A stretch of 64,000 nucleotides of DNA. It comes from Pacificitalea manganoxidans (GTDB lineage Bacteria; Pseudomonadota; Alphaproteobacteria; Rhodobacterales; Rhodobacteraceae). Positions 30,172 to 38,633 of the stretch are shown one piece after another (the stretch's first letter is position 1; each line of letters opens with the position of its first letter). Location: NCBI RefSeq assembly GCF_002504165.1, contig NZ_CP021404.1:2294001-2358000 (forward strand). Direction: 5' to 3'. The notes below the pieces were generated by a model, which was not told the origin of the DNA, searched no databases, and worked only from the letters and a program-made list of their open reading frames with translations. The translations under genes were made by a program, and so were the position numbers.

Positions 30172-31492
30172 TTTCCGCCTCCCCTTCGGCATCGACCGCC
30201 CAGGTCTGAATACCGTTATTGTGGTAGATCGAGTTCTCGCCCCGGATCTGCCGCAGCGCATCCTTCGTGGGCTGAACGTAGCCGGTGCTGTCATGCGCCC
30301 GGCTCTGCAACAGCAGCGGACGGCCATCCCATTCGAATTCGTGGTAGAACCGGTGCATCGACTTGTCCCATGACGGGCCCGACATCCGTGCCTCGACCCA
30401 TGTGATGCCGCCATCCAGCGTCACGTCCACGCGCGGGATGGTGCCGCGCCCGGACCATGCGACGCCGGTCAGCACCGTAGGCCCCGGCCCGTGCGTGATG
30501 GGAGCCTGCGGGCTGGGCGAGGTGATCACCGATTTCGCGTCCATTTCCCATGTGAACCGCCGCGCACGTCCGTCGCCCAGCAGATCGGTGTATTTCGAGG
30601 TCTCCTCGCGGTGGTGCCAAGGCTGATCGCCCACCTCCAGACGGCGCAGCCACTTCACCCACATGTTGCCTTCCCAGCCGGGCACGACCAGCCGCAGGGG
30701 GTAGCCTTGCTCGGGGCGCAGCGCCTCTCCGTTCATCTTGAAGGCCACCAGACAATCGTCGAGCGCCTTCTCCATCGGTATCGAACGGGTCATCGCCGCC
30801 GCATCCGCGCCTTCTGCCAAAAGCCACTTCCCGCCCGGCTTGACGCCTGCCCGCTCCAGCAGCAGACGCAGCGGGACCCCGGTATACATCACGTTGTGGA
30901 TCATGCCGTGGGTGTATTGGCAGCCGTTCAACTGCGCGCCGCGCCACTCCATCCCGCTATTGGCGGCGCATTCCAGAAAATACACCCGGTTCTCCCGCGG
31001 AAAGCGCAGCAGATCCTCCATCGTGAAGACCAGTTCATTATCGGTCATCCCGTGGATCATCAGACGGTGCTGGGCGGGGTCGACCTCTGCCACGCCGCTG
31101 TGATGGCGCTCAAAGCACAGACCGTTCGGCGTGATGATCCCGTCCAGCGCATGCAGCGGCGTGAAGTTGACCGACGACACCGGATCGGCAGTCAGCCAGT
31201 CGACATTGCGGCGGCGCACGCTGGCCTCATAGGGCGACGGCACACCATAGGGCGCCGCATCGACCCCCGGCCCAAGGGTCTGGGTCCACGGGGGCAACGT
31301 TGTGATCGCCGGATCGCCCGCGGCCTGCGCCCATGCGCGCCCCGCCGGTGCCAGACCGGCCCCCGCCCCCGCAGCCGCCCCGGCCAGCCCCGCCGCACCG
31401 CTTAAAATCTGCCGCCGCGTAGGATGATCAGGCTTGCGCTCCGCATCGGGTCCCGGCCCGCGCCCTCGTCCTCCTTCGTGGTCCTGTCCCAT
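30155..31492 (-). CDS. soxC: Sulfane dehydrogenase molybdenum subunit SoxC
   Basis: 445 residues. A twin-arginine signal (Arg26-Arg27 in TRRQIL, followed by an Ala/Gly hydrophobic core) exports the folded Mo protein. The sulfite-oxidase fold follows, with the Mo-ligand cysteine Cys175 (FLECAANSG), RLVVPGWEGNMWVKWLRRLE, and a C-terminal Ig-like dimerisation domain (VDVTLDGGITWVEARMSG). It acts in the periplasm with SoxD. The long hydrophilic N-terminus before the Tat motif is slightly unusual. A 97-base AT-rich gap upstream may hold its own promoter. Confidence 0.96.
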   Translation of the reverse strand: MGQDHEGGRGRGPGPDAERKPDHPTRRQILSGAAGLAGAAAGAGAGLAPAGRAWAQAAGDPAITTLPPWTQTLGPGVDAAPYGVPSPYEASVRRRNVDWLTADPVSSVNFTPLHALDGIITPNGLCFERHHSGVAEVDPAQHRLMIHGMTDNELVFTMEDLLRFPRENRVYFLECAANSGMEWRGAQLNGCQYTHGMIHNVMYTGVPLRLLLERAGVKPGGKWLLAEGADAAAMTRSIPMEKALDDCLVAFKMNGEALRPEQGYPLRLVVPGWEGNMWVKWLRRLEVGDQPWHHREETSKYTDLLGDGRARRFTWEMDAKSVITSPSPQAPITHGPGPTVLTGVAWSGRGTIPRVDVTLDGGITWVEARMSGPSWDKSMHRFYHEFEWDGRPLLLQSRAHDSTGYVQPTKDALRQIRGENSIYHNNGIQTWAVDAEGEAENVEIS

Positions 31493-31521
31493 CGCGGCCT
31501 CCCTGAGATTGATGGATCGGT

Positions 31522-31531
31522 ATATGTGAAT
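31522..31531 (-). promoter_or_regulatory. ATTCACATAT motif upstream of soxC, shared with the soxV/soxS promoter
   Basis: On the minus strand the AT-rich gap before soxC contains ATTCACATAT, an exact 10-base match to the motif in the soxV-soxS intergenic region. In this GC-rich sequence such AT-rich identity is suggestive of a shared regulator, possibly SoxR. Function is inferred. Confidence 0.35.
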
Positions 31532-31548
31532 ATTTAGTGTATAGAGCG

Positions 31549-31573
31549 ACCGGCGAGATCACCCCTCGCCGGT
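31549..31573 (-). terminator. Stem-loop between soxB and soxC
   Basis: An 8-bp stem ACCGGCGA/TCGCCGGT with a 9-base loop, 16 bases after the soxB stop. No T-run follows; it is a processing or attenuation hairpin at best. Confidence 0.4.
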
Positions 31574-31589
31574 GCCAAGCCTTGCAGCC

Positions 31590-33284
31590 CTAGTTGCCGT
31601 TGATCGAAACGGACTGGTTTTGCGGCACGCGCACGGTGCCCTGCTCGCGGATATGGGCTTCGACCACGTCCCAGATCGCCGGGCCTTCGGTGCCCTCGGT
31701 GACGCTGGCCCAGCCGGCGACGACATAGCTGCGCGCGGGGTCGATGGGCTCTCCGGTGTCGAGCTTCACCATCTCGGTGATGCGGCTGCCCTGCGGCTGC
31801 GCCACGTCGATCCGGTAGCCCAGCCCGCCGACCCGCACCATATCCCCGCCCTGCTGGTAATAGGGGTCGGGGTTGAACAGGTTGTCGGCCACGTCCTCCA
31901 TTACGATCTTCAGGTATTCGCCGGTCATTTCGGTGCGGTAGGCTTCGGGGTAGCTCATCGCCGTGGCGTTAAAGATATCCTCGCGGGTGATGTCCTGTCC
32001 GGGCAGCACCGATGCGCCCCAGCGGAATCCGGGCGACAGCGCGATCTCGGCGTCGCGCTGGCTGAGCAGCGCATCGCAGATCAGATCATCCCATGTGCCG
32101 TTGAAATTGCCCCGCCGGAACAGCAGGCTTTCGGTCTGGCCGATCACCTCGCTCAGCTCGTCGGCAAAGGGCGCACGCTCCGTCTCGACAAGTGCCGCCA
32201 TCTCCGCATCGGGGGTGATGACATCCGAGAAGATCGGGATCAGCTTGTGCTTCAAGCCGCGCAACGCGCCGTCGGCGATGTCCAGATCGACGCGGCTGAC
32301 GAATTTGCCGTGACTGCCCGACGCGATCAGATGGGTGCCATCGACCAGCACCGGCGCGGGCAGCGCGTCATGGGTGTGACCGGTCAGGATCACGTCGATG
32401 CCCGGCACGTCATGCGCCAGCTTGCGATCCACGTCGAAGCCGTTATGCGACAACAGCACGACCACATCGGCGCCCTTCGCGCGGACCTCGGCGACCATTT
32501 CCGCCACCCGCTGCTGGCGCACGCCGAAGCTCAGATCCGGGAACAGCCAGCCGGGATTGGCGATCGGCAGATACGGGAACGCCTGCCCGATCACCGCCAC
32601 CTGCGCGCCGCCCCGCTCGAAGATCTGATAGGGCTCATAGGCCGGTTCATCCCATTCGGCGTCAAAGATGTTGGCGCCAAGGAACGGGAATTTCAGCTCG
32701 TTATCGACAATCTGGTTCACCCGGTCGATGCCCAGCGTGAATTCCCAATGGGAGGTCATCGCCTCCACACCCAGCAGGTTCATGGCGTTGACCATATCCT
32801 GTCCTTGGGTGCGCAGCGCGGTGAGCGAGCCCTGCCATGTATCGCCCCCGTCCAGCAGCAGCGCGTCGGGCCGGTCGGCGCGGATCGCCTTCACCACCGT
32901 GGCAATGCGATCCAGCCCGCCCATTTTGCCATAGCCCTGCGCCAGCGCGACGAAATCGTCATAGGTCAGCGCGTAGTCGTCGGGGGAGCCTTTTTCGATG
33001 CCATAGACCTGGCGCAGTTCCTCCCCGGTCAGATGCGGGACCAGTCCCTGCTGCGCGCCGACGCCCAGATTGAACTCCGGCTCGCGGAAATAGACCGGCA
33101 CCATCTGCGCATGAATGTCGGTGATATGGATCAACGTCACGTTGCCGGTGGTGTCGAATTGCAGCAGCTGATCCTGACTGAGCGACTGTTGCGCGGCGAC
33201 ACGGGACCAGCGGCCCATGCCCCCGACCCCGGTCAGCGCCGTGGCGGCAAGGGCGGCTTGCAGGAAATCGCGGCGGGCAATCAT
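31590..33284 (-). CDS. soxB: Thiosulfohydrolase SoxB
   Basis: 564 residues of the 5'-nucleotidase/metallophosphatase superfamily. A twin-arginine signal (ARRDFLQAA) starts the protein. Di-manganese site motifs are ITDIHAQ, GGDTWQGS, SHWEFTLG, LSHNGFDVD and TGHTHD, as in characterised SoxB proteins. It hydrolyses the terminal sulfonate from the SoxY cysteine S-thiosulfonate, releasing sulfate. It is the standard marker gene for thiosulfate oxidation. It is separated from soxA by 122 bases containing a hairpin and an AT-rich element, so it may have its own promoter. Confidence 0.98.
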   Translation of the reverse strand: MIARRDFLQAALAATALTGVGGMGRWSRVAAQQSLSQDQLLQFDTTGNVTLIHITDIHAQMVPVYFREPEFNLGVGAQQGLVPHLTGEELRQVYGIEKGSPDDYALTYDDFVALAQGYGKMGGLDRIATVVKAIRADRPDALLLDGGDTWQGSLTALRTQGQDMVNAMNLLGVEAMTSHWEFTLGIDRVNQIVDNELKFPFLGANIFDAEWDEPAYEPYQIFERGGAQVAVIGQAFPYLPIANPGWLFPDLSFGVRQQRVAEMVAEVRAKGADVVVLLSHNGFDVDRKLAHDVPGIDVILTGHTHDALPAPVLVDGTHLIASGSHGKFVSRVDLDIADGALRGLKHKLIPIFSDVITPDAEMAALVETERAPFADELSEVIGQTESLLFRRGNFNGTWDDLICDALLSQRDAEIALSPGFRWGASVLPGQDITREDIFNATAMSYPEAYRTEMTGEYLKIVMEDVADNLFNPDPYYQQGGDMVRVGGLGYRIDVAQPQGSRITEMVKLDTGEPIDPARSYVVAGWASVTEGTEGPAIWDVVEAHIREQGTVRVPQNQSVSINGN

Positions 33285-33370
33285 CGGGGCGGTCCTTTCG
33301 CAGGCGCTGAGGCCGGGTCGGATAGCAGGCGCAACACATGCGCCTTATTGAATATCATCAGAGGCAGAAA

Positions 33371-33398
33371 GGCCCCGCACGGCACTGCCGACGGGGCC
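33371..33398 (-). terminator. Terminator-like hairpin between soxA and soxB
   Basis: A stem GGCCCCG/CGGGGCC with inner pairing (GGCA/TGCC), followed on the minus strand by TTTCTG. It lies 9 bases after the soxA stop and probably attenuates rather than ends transcription. Confidence 0.5.
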
Positions 33399-33406
33399 CA
33401 TCGAAA

Positions 33407-34279
33407 TCAGTTGCGGACCGACGGTCCTTCGACGGACAGGCCATTGCCGCGCGAGGTCACATAAAGCTCCAGTGCGACGAACTCCGGGCTGCCCTCGGCA
33501 AAGGTTTCGGCGCGGGTGTCGCGTACGCATCCCTTGAACCGGCTATGCACGGCGTTCAGCTTGGCATTCTTCAGCCGGTAGACCGGGAAACCGTTGACCT
33601 GACCTTGGCTCAGGTGGTCGGCGCGGATCATGTTGCCGTAATTGTCTTCGTGGCAATTGGCGCAGGCCAGTTCCAGCTGACCATACCGGGTGTAGTAGAT
33701 CTCCTTGCCCTGCTCCCATGTGCTCTGGGCCGGGCCGTCAATGGCCACATCCACCGGCATCCCGCGGGACACGGACGAGATCAGCGCCACCATGTTGACC
33801 ATATCGCCCGAGGTATAACCCCACGGCTCCGCCTGCATCCGCTCTTCGCGGCAGGCGTTGATCTGCATCTCCAGCGTGCGCACTTCGCCGGCCTCTTCGT
33901 TCCACTTCGGATAGACCGGCTTCACGCCTGCCATCTCCTCGGGCTCGTTATGGCACGACGCACAGCTTTCGCCCGCCTCGCCATCGGCGCTGGCCCACAT
34001 ATCCCGCGCCTGATCGACAAAGATCATGCCGGGATTGTCGAAATCGTCCATCTGCAGTTCCCGAGTCTCGTCCGAGCGGTAAACCCAGCCCGACGTGATC
34101 TCCGACATCGCATCGAGATGCTCGGGCGCAGGCGCGCGCACCGTCATCTCCAACTCGCCATTGATGACCAGTTCCGCCTCTTCGTCAGCGTGAAGCGGTG
34201 CGGTGGCCAGCCCCAGCGCGATGACGCTGGCGGACATGGCGGCAAGGCGGCGCCCTTTGGTCAGGGGTCTCATCTTCAT
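33407..34279 (-). CDS. soxA: SoxA, diheme cytochrome c of the SoxAX complex
   Basis: 290 residues. A signal peptide (about 1-31, cleavage after LHA), then heme 1 at Cys106-Cys109-His110 (CASCH) and heme 2 at Cys206-Cys209-His210 (CANCH). Cys143 (INACREERMQ) and Cys251 (RFKGCVRDTRAE) are positioned as distal heme ligands; Cys251 corresponds to the catalytic persulfide-forming cysteine. With SoxX it oxidatively joins thiosulfate to the SoxY cysteine. The diheme form is typical of Rhodobacterales. The start MKMRPL follows GGAGGAGAAGG; a longer frame upstream is not supported. Confidence 0.96.
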   Translation of the reverse strand: MKMRPLTKGRRLAAMSASVIALGLATAPLHADEEAELVINGELEMTVRAPAPEHLDAMSEITSGWVYRSDETRELQMDDFDNPGMIFVDQARDMWASADGEAGESCASCHNEPEEMAGVKPVYPKWNEEAGEVRTLEMQINACREERMQAEPWGYTSGDMVNMVALISSVSRGMPVDVAIDGPAQSTWEQGKEIYYTRYGQLELACANCHEDNYGNMIRADHLSQGQVNGFPVYRLKNAKLNAVHSRFKGCVRDTRAETFAEGSPEFVALELYVTSRGNGLSVEGPSVRN

Positions 34280-34383
34280 TGTCCTTCTCCTCCCTGGGGT
34301 CCGCCCCGCCAATGCGGCAAGCGGCCTTGGTCCGGTCCGTTGGAATGGGGGCGCCCGTCAGACAAGCCCCCCCGATGCGGTCG

Positions 34384-34713
34384 TCAGCCGACCGACACCT
34401 CCTTGCTATCCTCATAGACCGAGCCGTCATCGTCATACCAAGTGAACTTGAACGTCCCGCTTTCGGGCACGGTCGCTTGGAATTCGAAATAGGGATTGGT
34501 CGAGATCGCAGGTTCCAGCACCACATCGATTACCGTCTCGTCGTTGAACGTGACGTGGAAGCGGTTGATAATCGAACGCGGGATCGTGTTGCCATCGCTG
34601 TCCTTGCGCTGGCCCGATTCCATCGTGTGGCTGATCAGCGTCTTGATCGTGATCACCTCGCCCGCCGTGGCGGTGGCGGGAACCTTGACGCGGGGTTTTA
34701 CACCAGATGCCAT
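34384..34713 (-). CDS. soxZ: SoxZ, partner of the sulfur carrier SoxY
   Basis: 109 residues, the usual size. A single Ig-like/immunoglobulin-fold SoxZ domain with TIKTLISHTMESGQRKDSDG, PRSIINRF and FEFQATVPESGTFKFTWYDD. It has no signal peptide, as expected, because it is exported bound to Tat-exported SoxY. It lies 21 bases after soxY. Confidence 0.97.
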   Translation of the reverse strand: MASGVKPRVKVPATATAGEVITIKTLISHTMESGQRKDSDGNTIPRSIINRFHVTFNDETVIDVVLEPAISTNPYFEFQATVPESGTFKFTWYDDDGSVYEDSKEVSVG

Positions 34714-34734
34714 GTTGTCGTCTCCTGTCTCGCC

Positions 34735-35154
34735 TCAGCCGCCGCAGCCGCCGATGGTGACTTTCACTTCCTGGCTGGCGCGGTGGAACGTGCCGTCTTC
34801 CAGTTTGGCGATCGCGATCACGTCCTGGGTCTGTGCCAGACGGATGCGGGTCGAGGCCTCGCGCGCCCCGGCCAAAGGCCCGAACTTGAAGGTCGCGACG
34901 TCGGGATTGGGGTTACCAGCGGCCAGCACCATGATCTCCGCAGCGCCTTCGGCGGCCACTTCGATCGGCACGGTGTTGCCGTTTTCGGCGATTTCGGGGG
35001 CGGTCAGCGTCACACCGCCCTCGGCCACCTCGGCCCCGCCGGTGAACGCGGCAATGGCGTCTTCGGTGGCGGCATGGGCAGCGCCGAGCGGCATCAGGGT
35101 CAGCGCCACGGCGCCGGTCCCGATTGCCAGCGTCTCGCGTCTGGTCACGTTCAT
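34735..35154 (-). CDS. soxY: SoxY, covalent sulfur carrier protein
   Basis: 139 residues. A twin-arginine signal (NVTRRETLAIG) and the carrier cysteine Cys137 in the C-terminal swinging arm GGCGG, both diagnostic. Thiosulfate and its oxidation intermediates stay bound to this cysteine through the Sox cycle. It sits in the order X-Y-Z-A-B-C-D. Confidence 0.98.
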   Translation of the reverse strand: MNVTRRETLAIGTGAVALTLMPLGAAHAATEDAIAAFTGGAEVAEGGVTLTAPEIAENGNTVPIEVAAEGAAEIMVLAAGNPNPDVATFKFGPLAGAREASTRIRLAQTQDVIAIAKLEDGTFHRASQEVKVTIGGCGG

Positions 35155-35219
35155 GGGTTCAACTCCTTGGGTCTGTGGGGCGGCAGGTCCGGTCGGTCCC
35201 CGGCGGGAACCGGGCGCGG

Positions 35220-35732
35220 TCAGCCTTCCTTCAGGGTCAACAGATAGGCGACGACATCCTCGACTTGCTGCGCGGTCAGCAGCGGGGGCAGCGGCTCGGT
35301 TCCGGCCTTGCCGGTGAACCCGTTGCCGGGACGGATGTAGCCCGAACTTTTATAAAACGAAGGCATCATTGAGCCCTCGAATGTCATTTTCGCATTGGCG
35401 ATGATGCCGCGCAGGTCGGCTTCGGTCCAGCGGTCGCCCGCCCCGTCCAGCGGCGGACCGATTTCGCCTTGGAACGGCACCGCATCCAATACGGAGATCT
35501 GATGGCAGGCCACGCAATTGCCAAGGCCCCGCGTGGTCATCACCGTCTGACCCGCAGCCGCGTCGCCCGCGGTTTCGGTCAGCGGCTCGGCCACTGCGCC
35601 ATATTCGTCGTAATGCACCGCATCGGGGGCAACGACATCCTGAGCGGAAGCGGAATCCTGCGCGGCCAGAGGCGCAGCAAGACCCATCGTGGTGGCCAGC
35701 GCCAGCGCGGCCGTGATCGAGACTGTCTTCAT
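35220..35732 (-). CDS. soxX: SoxX, monoheme cytochrome c of the SoxAX complex
   Basis: 170 residues. A Sec signal (about 1-24), one heme at Cys73-Cys76-His77 (CVACH) and a methionine-bearing loop FEGSMMPSFYK that supplies the distal ligand. It accepts electrons from SoxA and passes them to a c-type cytochrome. It is the first gene of the structural soxXYZABCD series; the 261 bases upstream (toward soxW) contain AT-rich candidate control sites. Confidence 0.96.
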   Translation of the reverse strand: MKTVSITAALALATTMGLAAPLAAQDSASAQDVVAPDAVHYDEYGAVAEPLTETAGDAAAGQTVMTTRGLGNCVACHQISVLDAVPFQGEIGPPLDGAGDRWTEADLRGIIANAKMTFEGSMMPSFYKSSGYIRPGNGFTGKAGTEPLPPLLTAQQVEDVVAYLLTLKEG

Positions 35733-35854
35733 GTGTCCTCCCTATCCGGCCTTGGGTGGCGACCGGGGCTTCCGGCGGCGTGCAAGGGCGGGTCCGTGTT
35801 TTTGCTCTTCTTATCGTGAGACTAGACCAGCGCAAGCCGAACCCGCAACAACAA

Positions 35855-35870
35855 ATTCCGAAAATTGAAT
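35855..35870. promoter_or_regulatory. ATTC-N8-GAAT element in the soxW-soxX intergenic region
   Basis: An AT-rich inverted repeat ATTC (35855-35858)/GAAT (35867-35870) about 120 bases upstream of soxX; a related ATTATTCAGAAAT lies at 35961-35973. SoxR of Pseudaminobacter is reported to bind the corresponding soxW-soxX and soxS-soxV intergenic regions, so this is a candidate operator. No other feature was recognised in 35733-35993. Confidence 0.35.
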
Positions 35871-35993
35871 AACAATGCCGACGGTCCGCCATGACCCGCA
35901 TTGCCGGGACACTGTTCGCCCGAACCTGCCCGAACCGGAACGTTCACCGCCAATCCCCGGATTATTCAGAAATCGCCCGATGTGAGAGCAGGA

Positions 35994-36581
35994 TCACTCG
36001 CCGTTTGGGGCCTGCTCCTGCAACATGCGCGCGTGATAGGCCTGAAACCCCTCATCCCCGGCGTAGCCTTCGGTCAGCACCCAATCGAGCATGTTGAGCG
36101 TCGTCCATTTGCCGAACGCACCGGGCATCTGGGCCACGGCGGCCTGCGGGGCGGGTGTATCCTCCGGCACTGCCTGAGGCAGGAACAACATGGTCGGGGT
36201 GAACAGAATCCCCCATTTGCGCGCCATCTGCTTCTCGGTCAGGGTTTCGCCGTCGAAATCCGTGACCTCGGTCGCGCCGTGCAGGTTCAGCTGCACCACA
36301 AAGAAATCTTCGCTCAGGCGCTGGCTGATTTCAGGCACGGGGAACACCTCCTCGTGCATCTTGTTGCAATAGATGCAGCCGCGCTGCTCAAAGATCAGCG
36401 CCAGCCGCTGACCCGCCGCGTTGGCCTCCTCCAGATCGTCGCGCAGATCCTTGAACGTCTCGCGAATCCACGGCGCGTCATGCAGCCCGTCATCGCCCAC
36501 CTCGGCCAGTGCACCTGTGCCCGGCAGCGTCAGCATCAACGCCGTCAGCGCCCCCATGAGTCCGCGTCGATTGATCGCCAT
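35994..36581 (-). CDS. soxW: SoxW, periplasmic thioredoxin
   Basis: 195 residues. A signal peptide (NRRGLMGALTALMLTLPG, cleavage near ALA) and a thioredoxin fold with the redox motif CIYC (QRGCIYCNKMH) and the cis-Pro region ILFTPTMLFL. It takes reducing equivalents from SoxV and keeps Sox proteins reduced. The start ATG 36581 was preferred over ATG 36590 because the GGAGGA site abuts the latter and is 9 bases from the former. A longer open frame through soxV is a shadow. Confidence 0.93.
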   Translation of the reverse strand: MAINRRGLMGALTALMLTLPGTGALAEVGDDGLHDAPWIRETFKDLRDDLEEANAAGQRLALIFEQRGCIYCNKMHEEVFPVPEISQRLSEDFFVVQLNLHGATEVTDFDGETLTEKQMARKWGILFTPTMLFLPQAVPEDTPAPQAAVAQMPGAFGKWTTLNMLDWVLTEGYAGDEGFQAYHARMLQEQAPNGE

Positions 36582-36655
36582 GTCACCCATTCCTCCGTCA
36601 TGCGCCTTGCGCGTCTGCGCCAGTCCCTGCGCCACCCTCTGAGCCGTCACCGGCG

Positions 36656-37393
36656 TCAGAGCGATTGATACGCCGGCATCACATTCAACATCCATTGCGC
36701 GATATAATTGATGCGGTCGGTCGCGATCAGCACCGCGAACACGATCAGCAACACCCCCATCGCTTTCTCCACCTTGCCCAGATGGCGGCGGAAGCGCGAG
36801 GCAAATTTCAGAAATGGCCGGATGAAGGCCGCCGCGACCACGAAGGGCGCGGTCATGAACAGGCCAAACACCGTCATCAACATCAGCCCCCGCAGCGCCG
36901 TCGCCTCGGTCGAGGCGGTGAACACCACCGCCGTCAGCACCCCACCCACGCACGGCGTCCACCCCGCGGCAAAGGCCAGCCCCACCACATAGCTGCCCCA
37001 GACCGTCATCCGCTTGGTATCGCCTGCACCGACCTGAAACTGCCGGTTCAGAAACCCGATGCGGAAGACGCCCAGAAAATGCAGCCCCATGACAAACACC
37101 ACGGTCGCGGCGATCAGGCGAAATTCGGTCTGCCAGCCGCGAAACGCTTGGCTCAGGCTGAACGCCGCCGCGCCCAGCAGCACGAACACCGTCACGATGC
37201 CCAGCGAAAACATGATCGCCGACAACACCGCGCGCCGCCGCACGCCGGGGGCCAGATCGCCGTCGCCGTTGATCTCGCTCATCCCCGTGCCCGCCATGTA
37301 GCTCAGATAGAACGGCACAATGGGCAGAACGCAGGGCGAGAAAAACACGATCAGCCCGCCCAGCGCGGCGCTCCAGATCGATACATCCAGCAT
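36656..37393 (-). CDS. soxV: SoxV, CcdA/DsbD-type membrane thiol transporter
   Basis: 245 residues, six hydrophobic segments. The two redox cysteines sit in FFSPCVLPIVPFY and AGWTPCVGGVLTA, the CcdA signature. It moves electrons from cytosolic thioredoxin across the membrane to SoxW. The start MLDVSIW begins the first membrane segment; an upstream in-frame start adds 9 non-conserved residues. It is the first minus-strand gene, divergent from soxS. Confidence 0.95.
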   Translation of the reverse strand: MLDVSIWSAALGGLIVFFSPCVLPIVPFYLSYMAGTGMSEINGDGDLAPGVRRRAVLSAIMFSLGIVTVFVLLGAAAFSLSQAFRGWQTEFRLIAATVVFVMGLHFLGVFRIGFLNRQFQVGAGDTKRMTVWGSYVVGLAFAAGWTPCVGGVLTAVVFTASTEATALRGLMLMTVFGLFMTAPFVVAAAFIRPFLKFASRFRRHLGKVEKAMGVLLIVFAVLIATDRINYIAQWMLNVMPAYQSL

Positions 37394-37448
37394 GGCGGTT
37401 TTCCTTCCTGCGGCAGTCACGTTCGCGGCAGAGGCTCCGCCACGGATC

Positions 37449-37469
37449 TTGAACCATTCACATATTCAA
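37449..37469. promoter_or_regulatory. Candidate SoxR operator in the soxV/soxS divergent promoter
   Basis: TTGAA-N11-TTCAA (37449-37469) encloses ATTCACATAT (37456-37465), with AATTAAG following. It lies 56 bases upstream of soxV and 39 bases upstream of soxS in the only AT-rich stretch of the 114-base intergenic region, where divergent promoters are expected. SoxR binding is inferred from the cluster layout. Confidence 0.4.
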
Positions 37470-37507
37470 ATTAAGTTTTGCAAGAGCGACAGAAGGCTGA
37501 CCTCCCC

Positions 37508-38008
37508 ATGCGATCCCGTTTCCCGGTTCCGATCCGCGCCGTGATGTGCGCCGCCCATGCCGTCCAAGCGGCTGTTCTCGCGGTGGCTGTGGGTCTTTTC
37601 GCGCCTGCCGCGCAGGCCGAAACGCTGGTCATGGTCGAAGAGGTCGGCTGCATCTACTGCGCGCAGTTCAACGCGCAGATCGCCCCCGCCTACCCCAAAA
37701 CCGCCGAAGGCCGCTTTGCCCCGATCCGCCGGGTCGAGATCACCGATCCCGTCCCCGCCGATCTGCATTTCGACGCGCCTGCGGTGTTCACCCCCACCTT
37801 TGTGCTGGTCGATGACGACGGGCAGGAACTGGCCCGGATCGAAGGCTATCCGGGGCAGGAATTTTTCTGGCCCTTGCTTGGCGCGATGCTCACCGAACAC
37901 ACCGATTTCGACCCGAACGCGCCCGCCCCCGCCGCGTCCAGCCCCGACGCGACCGCCCCCGCCGCGCCGCTTGCCCAGCCCGACATGACCGAAGCTTCAA
38001 AGGGATGA
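37508..38008 (+). CDS. soxS: SoxS, periplasmic thioredoxin of the sox regulon
   Basis: 166 residues. A signal peptide (about 1-38, cleavage after AAQA), then a thioredoxin-like domain with CIYC (Cys48, Cys51) and the cis-Pro stretch VFTPTFVLVDDDG. The C-terminal 30 residues are an Ala/Pro tail. SoxS reactivates SoxYZ in Paracoccus. It is divergent from soxV and overlaps the next gene by four bases (ATGA). Confidence 0.9.
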   Translation: MRSRFPVPIRAVMCAAHAVQAAVLAVAVGLFAPAAQAETLVMVEEVGCIYCAQFNAQIAPAYPKTAEGRFAPIRRVEITDPVPADLHFDAPAVFTPTFVLVDDDGQELARIEGYPGQEFFWPLLGAMLTEHTDFDPNAPAPAASSPDATAPAAPLAQPDMTEASKG

Positions 38009-38526
38009 TGCCCGCCATGCCACGCACCACGCGTCTGATGAGCCCCTTCCTCGCCCTTGCCGCGCTCGCGCTCCCCGTGCAGGCGCAGGATGACAGCCCC
38101 TATGTCACCGTGCAGGTGCTCAAGCCCGAGATCGCGGTGCAGATGGCGCAGGCCGCGATGACCCATTGCCGCGACGAAGGCTATCAGGTCGGCGTCAGCG
38201 TGGTGGACCGGTTCGGCACATTGCAGGTGTTCGTGAAGGACCGCTACGCCGGGCTGCATGTGCAGGAAACTTCGTTCCGCAAGGCTTGGACCGCCGTCAG
38301 CTTCCGGACCGACACCCACACGCTCGACAGCCAGATGCAGGCGGGCAGTGACGCCGCCGGGCTGCGGCATCTGTCGCAGGTGCTGCCCGTGGGCGGGGGC
38401 GTCGTGGTGGAAGGCGGCGGTCAGATGGTCGGCGCAATTGGGATATCCGGCGCGCCCTCTCCCGAACTGGACGTTGCCTGCGCGGAGGCGGGGATCGAGG
38501 CCGTCGTCGATGCCATCGCTTTCTGA
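38005..38526 (+). CDS. GlcG/HbpS-like secreted heme-binding-family protein in the sox cluster
   Basis: 173 residues. A signal peptide (about 1-28, ALPVQAQ) and a GlcG/HbpS (DUF336) domain: AQAAMTHCRDEGYQVGVSVVDRFG, LHVQETSFRKAWTAVSF, then GGGVVVEGGGQMVGAIGISGAPS. HbpS-type relatives bind heme and sense redox stress; GlcG function is unknown. The start overlaps the soxS stop (ATGATG), so the two are translationally coupled. It is not part of the classical Paracoccus sox set. The role here is unassigned; a heme- or sulfur-related accessory is possible. Confidence 0.82.
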   Translation: MMPAMPRTTRLMSPFLALAALALPVQAQDDSPYVTVQVLKPEIAVQMAQAAMTHCRDEGYQVGVSVVDRFGTLQVFVKDRYAGLHVQETSFRKAWTAVSFRTDTHTLDSQMQAGSDAAGLRHLSQVLPVGGGVVVEGGGQMVGAIGISGAPSPELDVACAEAGIEAVVDAIAF

Positions 38527-38633
38527 CCTTCTGATCCCGCTCTGAACGCCGCCCGCGCGCATCCGCCCTTGCCCCAGCCCGCGCTCTTGCCCTGACATAC
38601 GCCCCGCCTGCCCAACCGGAGACCCCCGCCCCC

